Assembly: GCA_947476335.1 (NCBI GenBank)
Contig: CANJQH010000020.1
Location: forward strand, 1 to 44,099
Origin: Anaerolineae bacterium
GTDB taxonomy: Bacteria > Chloroflexota > Anaerolineae > J036 > Brachytrichaceae
DNA: 44,099 bases
Reading direction: 5' to 3'
In this document: piece by piece, positions 1 to 7,730 of the stretch
Layout: each line of letters opens with the position of its first letter
How positions within the stretch are numbered: the stretch's first letter is position 1
Notes under the pieces: model-generated
Databases searched by the model: none
What the model saw: only the letters and a program-made list of their open reading frames with translations
Told to the model about the DNA's origin: nothing
Position numbers and translations under genes: made by a program

Positions 1-1
1 A

Positions 2-151
2 CTCGTGATCGACAGCGATCAATACTTTGTGTGCGTCGCCAAGCCGCAATCACACGTTGCGTTGTATACCGTGGTCGCGGAACTACAGCATTTGGGCCGC
101 TTGCATCAACTCACGCACAAGCACTGGAATGGCCGCCACTATGAACACTAA
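2..151 (+). CDS. 3' end of an unidentified gene (49 codons visible)
   Basis: Frame 2 is open from the left edge to a TAA at 149-151 and reads LVIDSDQYFVCVAKPQ near the start and NGRHYEH at the end. The composition looks like real protein, but I do not recognise the family. The stop codon is also the first three bases of the T2 palindromic element that starts at 149, so the present C-terminus may have been set by that insertion. The start lies outside the window. Confidence 0.55.
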   Translation, partial: LVIDSDQYFVCVAKPQSHVALYTVVAELQHLGRLHQLTHKHWNGRHYEH

Positions 152-231
152 GTGAGTCGCCAAAAGTTCTGGCGGCAGATTCGCCTCCCCCGCTTTGCGG
201 GGGAGGCGAATCTGCCGGACAAAACTTATGG
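149..231 (+). mobile_element. T2 element, copy 1, right end truncated
   Basis: It starts TAAGTGAGTCGCC and has a perfect 20-bp stem (GGCAGATTCGCCTCCCCCGC and its complement) around a short loop at about 173-215. It matches the full 94-bp copies at 7576-7669 and 21791-21884 as far as AAAACTTATG, then diverges, so the last roughly 13 bp are missing. It sits at the junction between a gene end on the plus strand and a glycosyltransferase-like remnant on the minus strand, which suggests a rearrangement breakpoint. Confidence 0.75.
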
Positions 232-331
232 GTGTTCGCGTCTCCCATTTTTCGCGCGCGTAGCCGCGAATGCCCGGCCCGGCCATCGGGTCGCCGATCG
301 TGTCGTGGCTGATGAGGACGATCTTCTCAAT
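232..331 (-). pseudogene. N-terminal remnant of a GT4-like glycosyltransferase
   Basis: On the minus strand the sequence reads IEKIVLISHDTIGDP followed by MAGPGIRGYA. This resembles the usual start of GT-B family 4 glycosyltransferases (M-KI-LISHD-IG-MAGPGIR). The expected ATG is ATT at 331-329, and after about 33 codons the frame runs into the truncated T2 element. No downstream part of the gene is visible. The resemblance is from memory of the family and covers few residues, so it is tentative. From 332 to 428 I see nothing else. Confidence 0.4.
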
Positions 332-428
332 CTGCTCTGTCGTGGTGCGGCTTAGTCGTAGCGCTGCTGCGACTCGGTATGCGGAGCGGGTGCGGTATTA
401 CTATCGCCGGGTGGAAGTGAAAATCATC

Positions 429-536
429 ACAACTATTTCAGGTCTAAATTAGTATTTTCTGCGAAAAACACTATTCCTCCTCCCTATCGGGAGGAGGAAT
501 AGTGTTTTTCGCAGAAAATAGAGCAGCAGTAATTAC
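429..536 (-). repeat. T1 element copy A, diverged
   Basis: A near-palindrome with inner stem CACTATTCCTCCTCCC and its complement, and outer ends degraded from GTAACTACTCAGG. The right end GTAATTAC overlaps the TAA stop (533-535) of the minus-strand methyltransferase gene. No matching flanking direct repeat is visible, consistent with an old insertion. Confidence 0.7.
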
Positions 537-1315
537 CTCTTTTTAAGTTTGCGCATCAGCTGTATGAAGCGCCCGTTTTCGTAGCCTCGCACGAGTGTTG
601 CGAGCTGGTCACGTTCGCTGCGCAGCGCCGCTGCGTCCTGGGCAGATGTGCGGATGCGCTGCAGTTCGGCGCGCAACTGTGTATTTTCGTCGAGGAGGCG
701 CCACTGGCGGCGTTCGTAGCTCTGCACAATTTCGATCGCCGGCGCGGCGCTGCGACGGAAGCGCACCGCCCATGGCGTGAGGAAGCTGGCGTCGAAGTCG
801 ATGTCACGCAGAAATCCGTGCGCAGCGAAGAGGCGCGCCCAGTAATCGAGCGGGTGCACGTTGATATGTGTGGCCTCCGTGTAGTCGAGCGGACTGGAGG
901 AAAATAGCACGTCGTCGGTGTGTGCGCAGAAATTGGTGACGGCGGCTTCGGCCTCCTGCGGGGGCATGTGCTCGAGCACTTCGATGCAGGTGATCAGGTC
1001 GTAGCGCCGGCCGAATGGCTGCGCAACAGAACCCTGGCGGCAGTAGGCACGAATTTCGGCGCGCACCTGTGAGATGGCGTATTCGGAAATATCGACGCCC
1101 CACGCTTCGACGCCGCGTGCCCGCATCTGGTCGACCAGCAGGCCGAAGGCGCAGCCGGCATCGAGCAGGCTGGCTGGTGCAATGTGCTGGTGAATGTACG
1201 ATGCGACGGATTCGAATTGTGCGATCCAATGCGGGGTGTAGCCGTACGCGGCGCCACAGCCGGTTGCGTAGTAATTTGCATCGAACTGCCTGCCGTCGAG
1301 TGGGAGATTGTTCAC
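533..1315 (-). CDS. SAM-dependent methyltransferase with C-terminal coiled coil
   Basis: A class I methyltransferase, likely acting on a glycan or its lipid carrier. The SAM-binding motif I is LLDAGCAFGLLVDQM, followed by the acidic strand WGVDIS and the motif LITCIEVLEHMPP. The last roughly 70 residues are rich in E, R, Q and L (RRQWRLLDENTQLRAELQRI) and should form a coiled coil, as in methyltransferases bound to polysaccharide assembly complexes. It lies 7 nt downstream of the Wzt-type ATPase gene when the GTG at 1315 is used. An ATG at 1372 in the same frame would overlap that gene by 50 nt and adds a segment that does not look like a methyltransferase. Its stop lies inside T1 copy A. Confidence 0.85.
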   Translation of the reverse strand: MNNLPLDGRQFDANYYATGCGAAYGYTPHWIAQFESVASYIHQHIAPASLLDAGCAFGLLVDQMRARGVEAWGVDISEYAISQVRAEIRAYCRQGSVAQPFGRRYDLITCIEVLEHMPPQEAEAAVTNFCAHTDDVLFSSSPLDYTEATHINVHPLDYWARLFAAHGFLRDIDFDASFLTPWAVRFRRSAAPAIEIVQSYERRQWRLLDENTQLRAELQRIRTSAQDAAALRSERDQLATLVRGYENGRFIQLMRKLKKR

Positions 1316-1322
1316 GGTGTGA

Positions 1323-2543
1323 TTATCTGTCGGCTGTGTATGTCCACGCACCGTTGAGCGCGATGAGGCCATATGTTTCTTTGCTGCCGCCGGGGTAGAC
1401 GCCGAAGCGGCCGGCGCCTTCGAGAAAATCGATGCAGTGCACAGCGTTCCAGTCGTAGACAGCGGCGTCGATGCGATATTCGCCGGGCAGCAGCGGCAGC
1501 GAGGCGATTGTGTAATCCACGTAGCATGTGCCGTGCAGCTCGTCGATGCGAAAATTTGCCATCGTGTTGTTTGGGCCGGCCAGATGCACGCTGCGCGTCG
1601 GGTCGACGATGGAAAATCCGATCGCCGGCGTTTTCACCGGTGCGTCGGCGCGGATGTGAATGCGCACGGTGATGGCATCGTTGGTGGTGACGGACATGGT
1701 GGCCGCGCCGTCAGGGCCGAGCACCTCGACATGTGTAACGCGCGCCTCGCCGCTGCCGGGGCGCACTGCTTCGGCCTTTACTTCGTCGTGGCGGCGCCGT
1801 TCGAGGCCGTATTTGTAATATGCGCTGGCAACTTTGAACGTGGCGTCGTCCATGCGCACGCAGCCTTTGTGCAGCCAGATTGCGCGGTGGCAGATTTGTT
1901 CCACCGATGAGAGGCTGTGCGATACGTACAGCATCGTGACGCCGGTGCGGCGCATTTCGAGCATGCGTTCGTTGCATTTTTGCTGGAAGGCCTGGTCGCC
2001 GACCGAGAGCGCTTCGTCGACAAGCACGATCTGCGGGTCGAGGTGCACGGCGACGGCGAAGCCAAGGCGCGCCTGCATGCCGCTTGAATAGTCTTTTACG
2101 GGCACGTCGATGAATTCGCCGATGTCGGCGAAGTCGATGATTTCATCGAGTTTGTAGTCGATGGTGCGACGCGACATGCCCATGACGGTGCCGTTGAGAA
2201 AAATATTATCGCGGCCGCTGAGCTCCGGATGGAAGCCCGCGCCGAGCTCGAGCAGCGCCGAGACGCGCCCACTGACGCGCACCGTGCCGTTGTTGGGCTG
2301 AATGATGCGGCTGATGAGTTTGAGCGCCGTGCTCTTGCCGGCGCCATTGGAGCCGATGAGGCCGACGGTTTCACCAGGCTCGATGTTGAAGCTGACGTCG
2401 CGCAGCGCCCAGAATATGTTGTCGTCCTCTGTTGCCCGGCGCTGTTTGCGCAGCAGTGAGATGAAAAGCTCCTGGAACGCGCGCGGTCGCTCGCGATCCA
2501 TGCGGAAACTTTTGGAGACGGACTGAAACTCGATGGTCGGCAT
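1323..2543 (-). CDS. wzt: Polysaccharide ABC transporter ATP-binding protein, Wzt/TagH type
   Basis: The ATPase subunit of an ABC-2 exporter that moves undecaprenyl-linked polysaccharide across the inner membrane. Walker A GSNGAGKST is at residues 64-72, the signature YSSGMQAR at 152-159, Walker B IVLVDEA at 172-178 and the switch His in LYVSHSL near 204. Residues from about 265 to 406 form the beta-rich C-terminal domain that in Wzt recognises the modified end of the exported chain. The ATG at 2543 is preferred over 2591 because the family starts MPTIEF-like, and TACAAT sits 9 nt upstream. The cognate permease (Wzm) gene is not in the window. The methyltransferase just downstream may make the terminal methyl group that Wzt recognises; this is inference from the O8/O9-type systems. 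Confidence 0.9.
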   Translation of the reverse strand: MPTIEFQSVSKSFRMDRERPRAFQELFISLLRKQRRATEDDNIFWALRDVSFNIEPGETVGLIGSNGAGKSTALKLISRIIQPNNGTVRVSGRVSALLELGAGFHPELSGRDNIFLNGTVMGMSRRTIDYKLDEIIDFADIGEFIDVPVKDYSSGMQARLGFAVAVHLDPQIVLVDEALSVGDQAFQQKCNERMLEMRRTGVTMLYVSHSLSSVEQICHRAIWLHKGCVRMDDATFKVASAYYKYGLERRRHDEVKAEAVRPGSGEARVTHVEVLGPDGAATMSVTTNDAITVRIHIRADAPVKTPAIGFSIVDPTRSVHLAGPNNTMANFRIDELHGTCYVDYTIASLPLLPGEYRIDAAVYDWNAVHCIDFLEGAGRFGVYPGGSKETYGLIALNGAWTYTADR

Positions 2544-2552
2544 GCGGATTAG

Positions 2553-2558
2553 ATTGTA
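2553..2558 (-). promoter_or_regulatory. -10 box of wzt
   Basis: TACAAT on the minus strand, 9 nt before the ATG at 2543. There is no Shine-Dalgarno motif, so the transcript is probably near-leaderless. Confidence 0.5.
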
Positions 2559-2595
2559 TCGGGCGTCGCCGGTGAGTTGGGTGCATTGCACCCTG

Positions 2596-2706
2596 GATGC
2601 ATCCGCCGTTGGGGGCGAAACATGATCGAACGTCGTCGCGCCGCTGCCCCAGCCCGGACCATCGGCCCGGGCTGGGGCCCGCCGTTTGGGGCAAATTTGA
2701 ATGGGT
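2596..2706. repeat. T3-related fragment with GC-rich hairpin
   Basis: It contains the perfect 11-bp inverted repeat CCCCAGCCCGG / CCGGGCTGGGG (2647-2657, 2667-2677) and the phrases GCATCCGCCGTT and GCCGTTTGGGGCAAATTTGA. These match parts of the 255-bp tandem repeat at 23355-23864 in a different order. Together with T1 copy B it fills the 416-bp gap upstream of wzt. Confidence 0.55.
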
Positions 2707-2740
2707 ATCGTGCGGAGTTCGCGGTGGAGCGCAGATTTTT

Positions 2741-2852
2741 GTAACTACTCAGGCCCAAATCAGTATTTCCCGCGAAACACACTGTTCTCTCCCCCTTTGG
2801 GGGAAAGAACAGTGTGTTTCGCGTTGTAAAAATGGCTGGCCTGAGTAGTTAC
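2741..2852 (-). mobile_element. T1 element copy B with 8-bp target duplication
   Basis: Ends GTAACTACTCAGGCC and its complement. AGATTTTT is duplicated exactly at 2733-2740 and 2853-2860. The middle segment is in reverse orientation relative to copy D. The stem reads CACACTGTTC with the matching GAACAGTGTG, a paired change compared with the usual CTATTC/GAATAG. Confidence 0.9.
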
Positions 2853-2959
2853 AGATTTTTTCTATATACGAACCCGCGATCTCCGCACTGCTTCTTCCTC
2901 CGCGCGAATTTTTTTCACGCTCTTCGCATGAAGAAATGCAACAGCGCCGTACGCGCCGA

Positions 2960-3937
2960 TCACTGCTGCATCGCGGGGTCGAATTCGGCGACCACGGCGT
3001 TGAGCGCCTGCAGTGTAACGAGATTGCGCATGGTGAAGCCGAAGCGTAGGTGTGCGTCATCGAGGATGTCGGTGCGGCCGTCGGGTGGGACGCTGAGGTG
3101 GATCGTGTCGTTTAGATCAACGCCGCGGCCGGGCAGTGCTTCGAGCGCCCCAAACAGATTCATGACCGGCGCCTGATATTCGCGTGCGACGGCGATGACA
3201 ATGCGATTCAGCAGCAGCGTTTTTTTCGGATCTTCGGGGCGTTGGGGAAAGGTGCTCAGTAGTGGGACGACGCCGGCGTCGAGACTGTCGTGCACGAGCG
3301 TGCGCAGGTAGTAGTCGAAGTCAGCTGGCGATGTGGCGGCGATGTCGTTGGTGCCAAACATGAGCACGACAACGGACGGATGTGCAACACGAAATTCGCA
3401 CTGCAGTGGAGACTCGCTGTTTGAGCACCACTCCGGATTCGACCAGGTGGGATCGAGCGGTGCGGCAACGTTGAAGCCGCCAGCAGCGGCGAGGCTGGGT
3501 GTGCTGAACGAATTTTGCGACCAGTTCTTGCCGCTGCGCGCCGGAGTTTTTGAAAAGCGCGTGACGATGGGCGCAAGACTGGCGTGCGATGCGAGATCGA
3601 AGTCGCCGTCGCCGAAGGGGGCGAGGAAGTGCGCGTTTTCAGTCATGCAGTCGCCGAGCTTGCTGAAGACGCCGGCGTCGAGGCCAGCAGCGCGGCCACG
3701 GGCGAAGGTGTCGCGGATGTTGGCGCGCGTCGCGGCGGAGATCTCCGGGATGATGGGCAGCGCATGCACATCGACGTCGGCAACGCGCGCCGGATCGAAG
3801 GTGCCGGCGGTCGGGCGGGGCGGGCGTGTGAAGCCCGCGCGCGGGGTGCATGCTGCAGCAGCGAGCGTGAATGACGCAAGGGCGGCGCAAATACACGCGC
3901 GGCCGTGCACGCCGAGGAATTCGAAAAAACTAGGCAC
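2960..3937 (-). CDS. SGNH/GDSL-like lipoprotein hydrolase with Cys in place of Ser
   Basis: A secreted protein of 325 residues. An N-terminal hydrophobic stretch ends LAAAAC with Cys30, which fits a lipoprotein signal. Block I of SGNH hydrolases appears as KLGDCMTEN (95-97 GDC, where family members normally have GDS), and block III as LMFGTNDIA. A possible C-terminal catalytic pair is D-D-A-H in ILDDAHLRFG. If the Cys is the nucleophile this would be a thiol variant; otherwise the protein may be a non-catalytic binder. The substrate is unknown; cell-wall or glycan ester is typical of the fold. The GTG start has TAAAAT 6 nt upstream. Confidence 0.7.
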   Translation of the reverse strand: MPSFFEFLGVHGRACICAALASFTLAAAACTPRAGFTRPPRPTAGTFDPARVADVDVHALPIIPEISAATRANIRDTFARGRAAGLDAGVFSKLGDCMTENAHFLAPFGDGDFDLASHASLAPIVTRFSKTPARSGKNWSQNSFSTPSLAAAGGFNVAAPLDPTWSNPEWCSNSESPLQCEFRVAHPSVVVLMFGTNDIAATSPADFDYYLRTLVHDSLDAGVVPLLSTFPQRPEDPKKTLLLNRIVIAVAREYQAPVMNLFGALEALPGRGVDLNDTIHLSVPPDGRTDILDDAHLRFGFTMRNLVTLQALNAVVAEFDPAMQQ

Positions 3938-3943
3938 GGGCGA

Positions 3944-3949
3944 ATTTTA
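3944..3949 (-). promoter_or_regulatory. -10 box of the SGNH hydrolase gene
   Basis: TAAAAT on the minus strand, 6 nt from the GTG at 3937. This supports a leaderless GTG start. Confidence 0.5.
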
Positions 3950-4051
3950 GCGGGCACAGGCAAGTCGTCGATGGCGGAATGGCGGAGGACTGACGGCCAA
4001 CCACCGACGGCTGATGCATGCGCCCACTCTGGCTATCTACTCTGACTATTT

Positions 4052-4165
4052 GTAACAACTCAGGCCAGCTATTTTTCCAATGCGAAACACACTATTCTCT
4101 CCCCCTTCGGGGGAGAGAATAGTGTGTTTCGCATTGGAAATACTGATTTAAGCCTGAGTAGTTAC
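4052..4165 (+). mobile_element. T1 element copy C with 8-bp target duplication
   Basis: GACTATTT is duplicated exactly at 4044-4051 and 4166-4173. The ends are GTAACAACTCAGGCC and GCCTGAGTAGTTAC. It sits inside a simple ACTCT-rich stretch downstream of the LCP gene. Confidence 0.9.
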
Positions 4166-4197
4166 GACTATTTACTTCTGTCTCCGCCCTGCGCTTT

Positions 4198-6294
4198 CTA
4201 CTGCGTTACTGGAATATTGCTCGCATCACCGGTCACTCGCACGTAGGCCGTTGCGAGCCAAGCCAGTGTGCCGCGCGCCGTGCGCACTTGCCACCAGCGT
4301 TTGTCCGAACTGCGGCCGACGATGGATGCGGACTGCTTCTGGTTCAGCATGCCGATTACGCGGTAATTGACACCGGGGCCGGTGCGCAGGTTTACGAAGT
4401 CGCCTGCCGGCACTATGGCGCGTACAGTGCTGCGGCCCAGCGGTTGCGCTGCCTGCGGCGTCGACGTCTGCTTCGTGATCACCACCATCGTTGGCTGTGC
4501 GGCGATTTCACCGCCGTTGGCGGTTGGCGTCGGTGTCGGCGTCATCGGCGGCGCATTCACCACATCAACTATGTCCGCTTTCACCCAGCCGAGCCTGCTC
4601 GTCTTCGGCAGCGTGATGTTCAGCCATTCACCATCGAGGCTACGTCCCAGGATTGGTGCACTTTGTCCACCGACCAGCCGACCGATCTGCCGATGCTCAA
4701 TGCCTGGCCCGGAGCGCACGTTCACGATGTCGCCCTTTTGCACCGTCAGCGTTGGTGTGAACGTTTCCACGCTGAACATCGGTGCCAGGCGCGATGAGGA
4801 CGAAGTTGACAGCAGTTCTGCTGCTTCGATTGAAACGGACGGCACCGTCAACGGCTGTTCGATCTGCTGCGAAGTTGTGATGACGATCGTCGAGGGCAGT
4901 TCGATTTTTGTGCTGCTTGGTGCAGCATTTGCTGTGATGCTCGTGCTGCCGCTCGCATCCAGCGTTTTTGCGTAATAGCACGTGTTGAAATCTGCACCGA
5001 CGATCACGGTGTAGCGCGAGCCGTCTTTCTGTGGGACGGATTTGACGTTCGCCGGATCGATATCAAAGGTGCGCTCGAGCAGCGGCAGTGCGCTGCCTTT
5101 GCTCGTCGTCGTGTGGTCGAGCACCGCTGATTTTGCATACGGTTTATTGGCAGGCTGCACGTCGGTGACGACGAAGCCCACTTCCTTCAATCGGTCGGTT
5201 GCTGCCGCGACGAAACCGGCATCGTTTGTGCCGTTCAGCACGGTGATCGGAATGCCATCGTTCGTGCGCTGGTTCAGCGCCACATTCAATGCCTGCTCGA
5301 TGAATTGAGTGCGATTCAGCGTCGGATCGGGCGCGTCCGGCAGCGCGGCGCCGTTGGCGTCATAGCCCACCAGGTAGCGGCTGCGGATCAGCGTGTCGCC
5401 GAGCCTGTCGATCATCGTGGCAAAGCGCAGGATCGTCTCGACCGTCATGTCTGTCTGCACGTCGTCTTTGAGCTTGCCATACAGTTGCGTCAGCCGGCCG
5501 AGTGAGCCGACCTGGCGCGCCTTTTGCAGCAGTGCGCGCACTACGCGCTGTTCGCGCCGGCCGCGGTCGACGTCGCCGCCCGGCACACCGTAGCGCGCAC
5601 GCACGAACGCCAGCGCTTCCAGACCCTGCAGCGAGTACACCCCCGGCTTGGGAATGTTGATCACCGTGCGCGGCACTTTGCTGCCAACCGGCCAGATTTC
5701 GCCGGTGAAGTTGTCTTTATGCGCCTCGCGTACGATGTACTGATCACCCATGTAATACGGGTCGCGCGGGAAAGCATGCTTGAGCGGGCAGGTGGCAATC
5801 ACGTCGATGCCGCCCAGCGCGTCGACGGCGTGCACCACGCCGGTGAAATTCACCATGGCGTAGTTCGAAATATCGATGCCGAAGTTGTAGCGGATCGTCT
5901 GCTTGAACAGATCCGGCCCGCCTGATGCGAAGGCGGTGTTCACTTTATAAAACCCGACGCCCGGAATGTGCACGCGCGTATCGCGCGGAATCGACAAAAA
6001 GCTCACCGCAGGAATTTCGGTGTTGATGCTGGCGATGATGATGACGTCGGTGTTGTTGAATGCTTTGTCCGGGCGCTTGTCGATGCCCAGCAGCGCAATG
6101 TTGATCGTGCCCGGCGGCAGTTTCACCAGCGGCGCCTCACGCGATGGCGGCTCTGGCGTGAGCGCCTGCTGTTGTGGCGATGTCACCGGCCCCGTGACTG
6201 GCCCCGTCGCTCGCACAGTTGAAGTTGCAGTGGCTGCGGTAATGCATGCCGCAAGCACGGCGGCGATCAGGTGGATTCTGCGAGCGTTTTTCAT
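4198..6294 (-). CDS. LytR-CpsA-Psr family protein with LytR_C and two SH3 domains
   Basis: LCP enzymes transfer undecaprenyl-diphosphate-linked polymers onto peptidoglycan outside the membrane. The protein has 698 residues: a signal peptide (about 1-30), then the LCP domain at about 65-270 with INIALLGIDKRP, the Arg-rich site FLSIPRDTRVHIPG and LAFVRARYGVPGGDVDRGRR. A LytR_C-like domain follows at about 345-445 (ITVLNGTNDAG), then two bacterial SH3 domains at about 515-580 (VNVRSGPG) and 625-695 (VNLRTGPG). The SH3 pair probably binds wall glycan. The neighbouring glycosyltransferases and Wzt protein suggest the polymer is made locally. TATAGT lies 14 nt upstream of the ATG. Confidence 0.9.
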   Translation of the reverse strand: MKNARRIHLIAAVLAACITAATATSTVRATGPVTGPVTSPQQQALTPEPPSREAPLVKLPPGTINIALLGIDKRPDKAFNNTDVIIIASINTEIPAVSFLSIPRDTRVHIPGVGFYKVNTAFASGGPDLFKQTIRYNFGIDISNYAMVNFTGVVHAVDALGGIDVIATCPLKHAFPRDPYYMGDQYIVREAHKDNFTGEIWPVGSKVPRTVINIPKPGVYSLQGLEALAFVRARYGVPGGDVDRGRREQRVVRALLQKARQVGSLGRLTQLYGKLKDDVQTDMTVETILRFATMIDRLGDTLIRSRYLVGYDANGAALPDAPDPTLNRTQFIEQALNVALNQRTNDGIPITVLNGTNDAGFVAAATDRLKEVGFVVTDVQPANKPYAKSAVLDHTTTSKGSALPLLERTFDIDPANVKSVPQKDGSRYTVIVGADFNTCYYAKTLDASGSTSITANAAPSSTKIELPSTIVITTSQQIEQPLTVPSVSIEAAELLSTSSSSRLAPMFSVETFTPTLTVQKGDIVNVRSGPGIEHRQIGRLVGGQSAPILGRSLDGEWLNITLPKTSRLGWVKADIVDVVNAPPMTPTPTPTANGGEIAAQPTMVVITKQTSTPQAAQPLGRSTVRAIVPAGDFVNLRTGPGVNYRVIGMLNQKQSASIVGRSSDKRWWQVRTARGTLAWLATAYVRVTGDASNIPVTQ

Positions 6295-6308
6295 AAGACG
6301 GGCGGAAA

Positions 6309-6314
6309 ACTATA
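6309..6314 (-). promoter_or_regulatory. -10 box of the LCP gene
   Basis: TATAGT on the minus strand, 14 nt from the ATG at 6294. The leader would be very short. Confidence 0.4.
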
Positions 6315-6384
6315 ACAGAGCGGGTTCTTTGTATTTTCTACTCACAGTGCATCATTCTGTCAATCGCATAAGGATGTATGACGC

Positions 6385-6419
6385 AAAAAGCCATCATTAG
6401 TCGTAAGACGAATGATGGC
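6385..6419 (-). terminator. Rho-independent terminator of the GT2 gene
   Basis: A 13-bp inverted repeat with one mismatch (GCCATCATT at 6390 and AATGATGGC at 6411) is followed, on the minus strand, by a run of five T. It points away from the glycosyltransferase gene; T1 copy D now separates the two. Confidence 0.7.
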
Positions 6420-6442
6420 CGTTCTTTGAAATATCTCAGGGA

Positions 6443-6554
6443 GTAACTACTCAGGCCAGCCATTTTTCCAACGCGAAACACACTATTCTCTCCCCCGAAG
6501 GGGGAGAGAATAGTGTGTTTCGCGGGAAATACTGATTTGGGCCTGAGTAGTTAC
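6443..6554 (+). mobile_element. T1 element copy D with 8-bp target duplication
   Basis: CTCAGGGA is duplicated exactly at 6435-6442 and 6555-6562. This copy is close to consensus: outer arm GTAACTACTCAGGCC, an asymmetric middle (AGCCATTTTTCCAACG versus GGGAAATACTGATTTGG) and an inner stem of about 24 bp around a GAAG loop. It lies between the stop of the GT2 gene and its terminator. Confidence 0.92.
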
Positions 6555-6565
6555 CTCAGGGATGG

Positions 6566-7441
6566 TTACGCCATTTCGTGCCATAACGTGCGCCCGCCGC
6601 GCAGTGCCAGGCCGAAGCGCACGAGCAGATCGACCCATGCGGGCTGGCCGGCGCGGTAATGCTTGCGGTAGAAGAGCCACATTGCACGGTCAAATTCGTA
6701 CTGTGCTTTTGTGCTGCGGCGGCTGGCCGCACGCTTGATGTGGTGCACGATCACGGCCGGGTGATACACGATTCGCCAGCCGGCCTGCTTGATGCGCAGA
6801 CACCAGTCCAAATCTTCGCCATACATGAAGAAGATTTCGTCGAGCAATCCGACCTGCCGCAGTGCTTCGCCGCGCACCAGCATGCATGCGCCCACCACTG
6901 CGTCGACTTCGGCTTCCTGCCGTTCATCGAGGTATTCCATGTTGTAGCGGTTGAAGCGCGCACTGCGTTTGAAAAGTCGGCTCATGCCGCTCAGCCGATA
7001 GAACGATACCGCCGGCGTCGGAAAGCCGCGCCGGCAGGCCTTGTCCAGCGTGCCGTCCGGCAACAGCAGGCGTGGGCCGACCACGCCAACGCTCGGATGC
7101 GCATCCGCATACGTGACCATGCCTGCCAGCGCGCCCTCCGGCACGACGGTGTCCGGATTCAGCAGCATGACGTGCCGCGCACGCCCCGCCTCTGGCCAGC
7201 CGTGCGCGCGCAGGCCCAGGTTGTTGCCCGCCGAAAATCCATTGTTCTTCGGGTTGCGCAATAGATGCACATCTGGAAATTCGCTCTCGACCATCTCCGC
7301 GCTGCCATCCGGCGAGGCGTTGTCGACTACACATATTTCCACCGACGGCCCGCGCTGCACCGCCAGCGAGCGCAGGCACTTGCGCAACAGATCACGTGTG
7401 TTGTAGTTCAGAATCACGACGAGTAGGTCGGCGGTCTGCAT
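6566..7441 (-). CDS. Glycosyltransferase family 2 (rhamnosyltransferase-like)
   Basis: A GT-A fold enzyme of 291 residues that transfers a sugar from a nucleotide donor, probably to a lipid-linked glycan on the cytoplasmic face. The N-terminus LLVVILNYNTRDLLRKCL, then VVDNASPDGS, the donor motif LLNPDT (in place of DXD), VVGACMLVRG and the acceptor-site motif FMYGEDLDWCLRIKQAG are all typical of WbbL-like enzymes. No membrane segment is evident. GATAAT lies 6 nt upstream of the ATG. It precedes the LCP gene on the same strand, separated by a terminator. Confidence 0.9.
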   Translation of the reverse strand: MQTADLLVVILNYNTRDLLRKCLRSLAVQRGPSVEICVVDNASPDGSAEMVESEFPDVHLLRNPKNNGFSAGNNLGLRAHGWPEAGRARHVMLLNPDTVVPEGALAGMVTYADAHPSVGVVGPRLLLPDGTLDKACRRGFPTPAVSFYRLSGMSRLFKRSARFNRYNMEYLDERQEAEVDAVVGACMLVRGEALRQVGLLDEIFFMYGEDLDWCLRIKQAGWRIVYHPAVIVHHIKRAASRRSTKAQYEFDRAMWLFYRKHYRAGQPAWVDLLVRFGLALRGGRTLWHEMA

Positions 7442-7447
7442 GACGAG

Positions 7448-7453
7448 ATTATC
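7448..7453 (-). promoter_or_regulatory. -10 box of the GT2 gene
   Basis: GATAAT on the minus strand, 6 nt from the ATG at 7441. Confidence 0.4.
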
Positions 7454-7548
7454 GCGCTTCCCCGCGCATCACCTCCACGTCGGGTGCATTCGCCAAAAGG
7501 GGCGATTTGGTCATCCGCCATCGCGTGGCCCATCGTTGGTAAATCCCT

Positions 7549-7687
7549 CGAAACGCACGATTCGCGTTGGAAAACTAAGTTCCTGTCCATAAATTTTGTC
7601 CGGCAGATTCGCCTCCCCCGCAAAGCGGGGGAGGCGAATCTGCCGCCAGAACTTTTGGCGACTCACTTAGCTGGCCTGAGTAGTTAC
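7549..7687 (+). repeat. T1 element copy E, left part lost, interrupted by T2
   Basis: Only the inner right half (CGAAACGCACGATTCGCGTTGGAAAA) split by the T2 insertion and the right end (GCTGGCCTGAGTAGTTAC) remain. No left GTAAC end and no target duplication are visible. The stretch 7488-7520 before it (ATTCGCCAAAAGGGGCGATTT) looks like a worn T3 fragment. Confidence 0.65.
7576..7669 (-). mobile_element. T2 element, complete 94-bp copy nested in T1
   Basis: It begins TAAGTTCCTGTCC and ends GGCGACTCACTTA, with a perfect 20-bp central stem. The host sequence either side reads GGAAAA..GCTGGCCTGAG, which in intact T1 copies is continuous around a TA. This indicates insertion at TA with TA duplication, the rule of the IS630/Tc1-mariner superfamily. 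Confidence 0.8.
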
Positions 7688-7730
7688 ACGCATACAGATG
7701 AGGAATTCAGATTTCAGAATCCAGTTTTTT

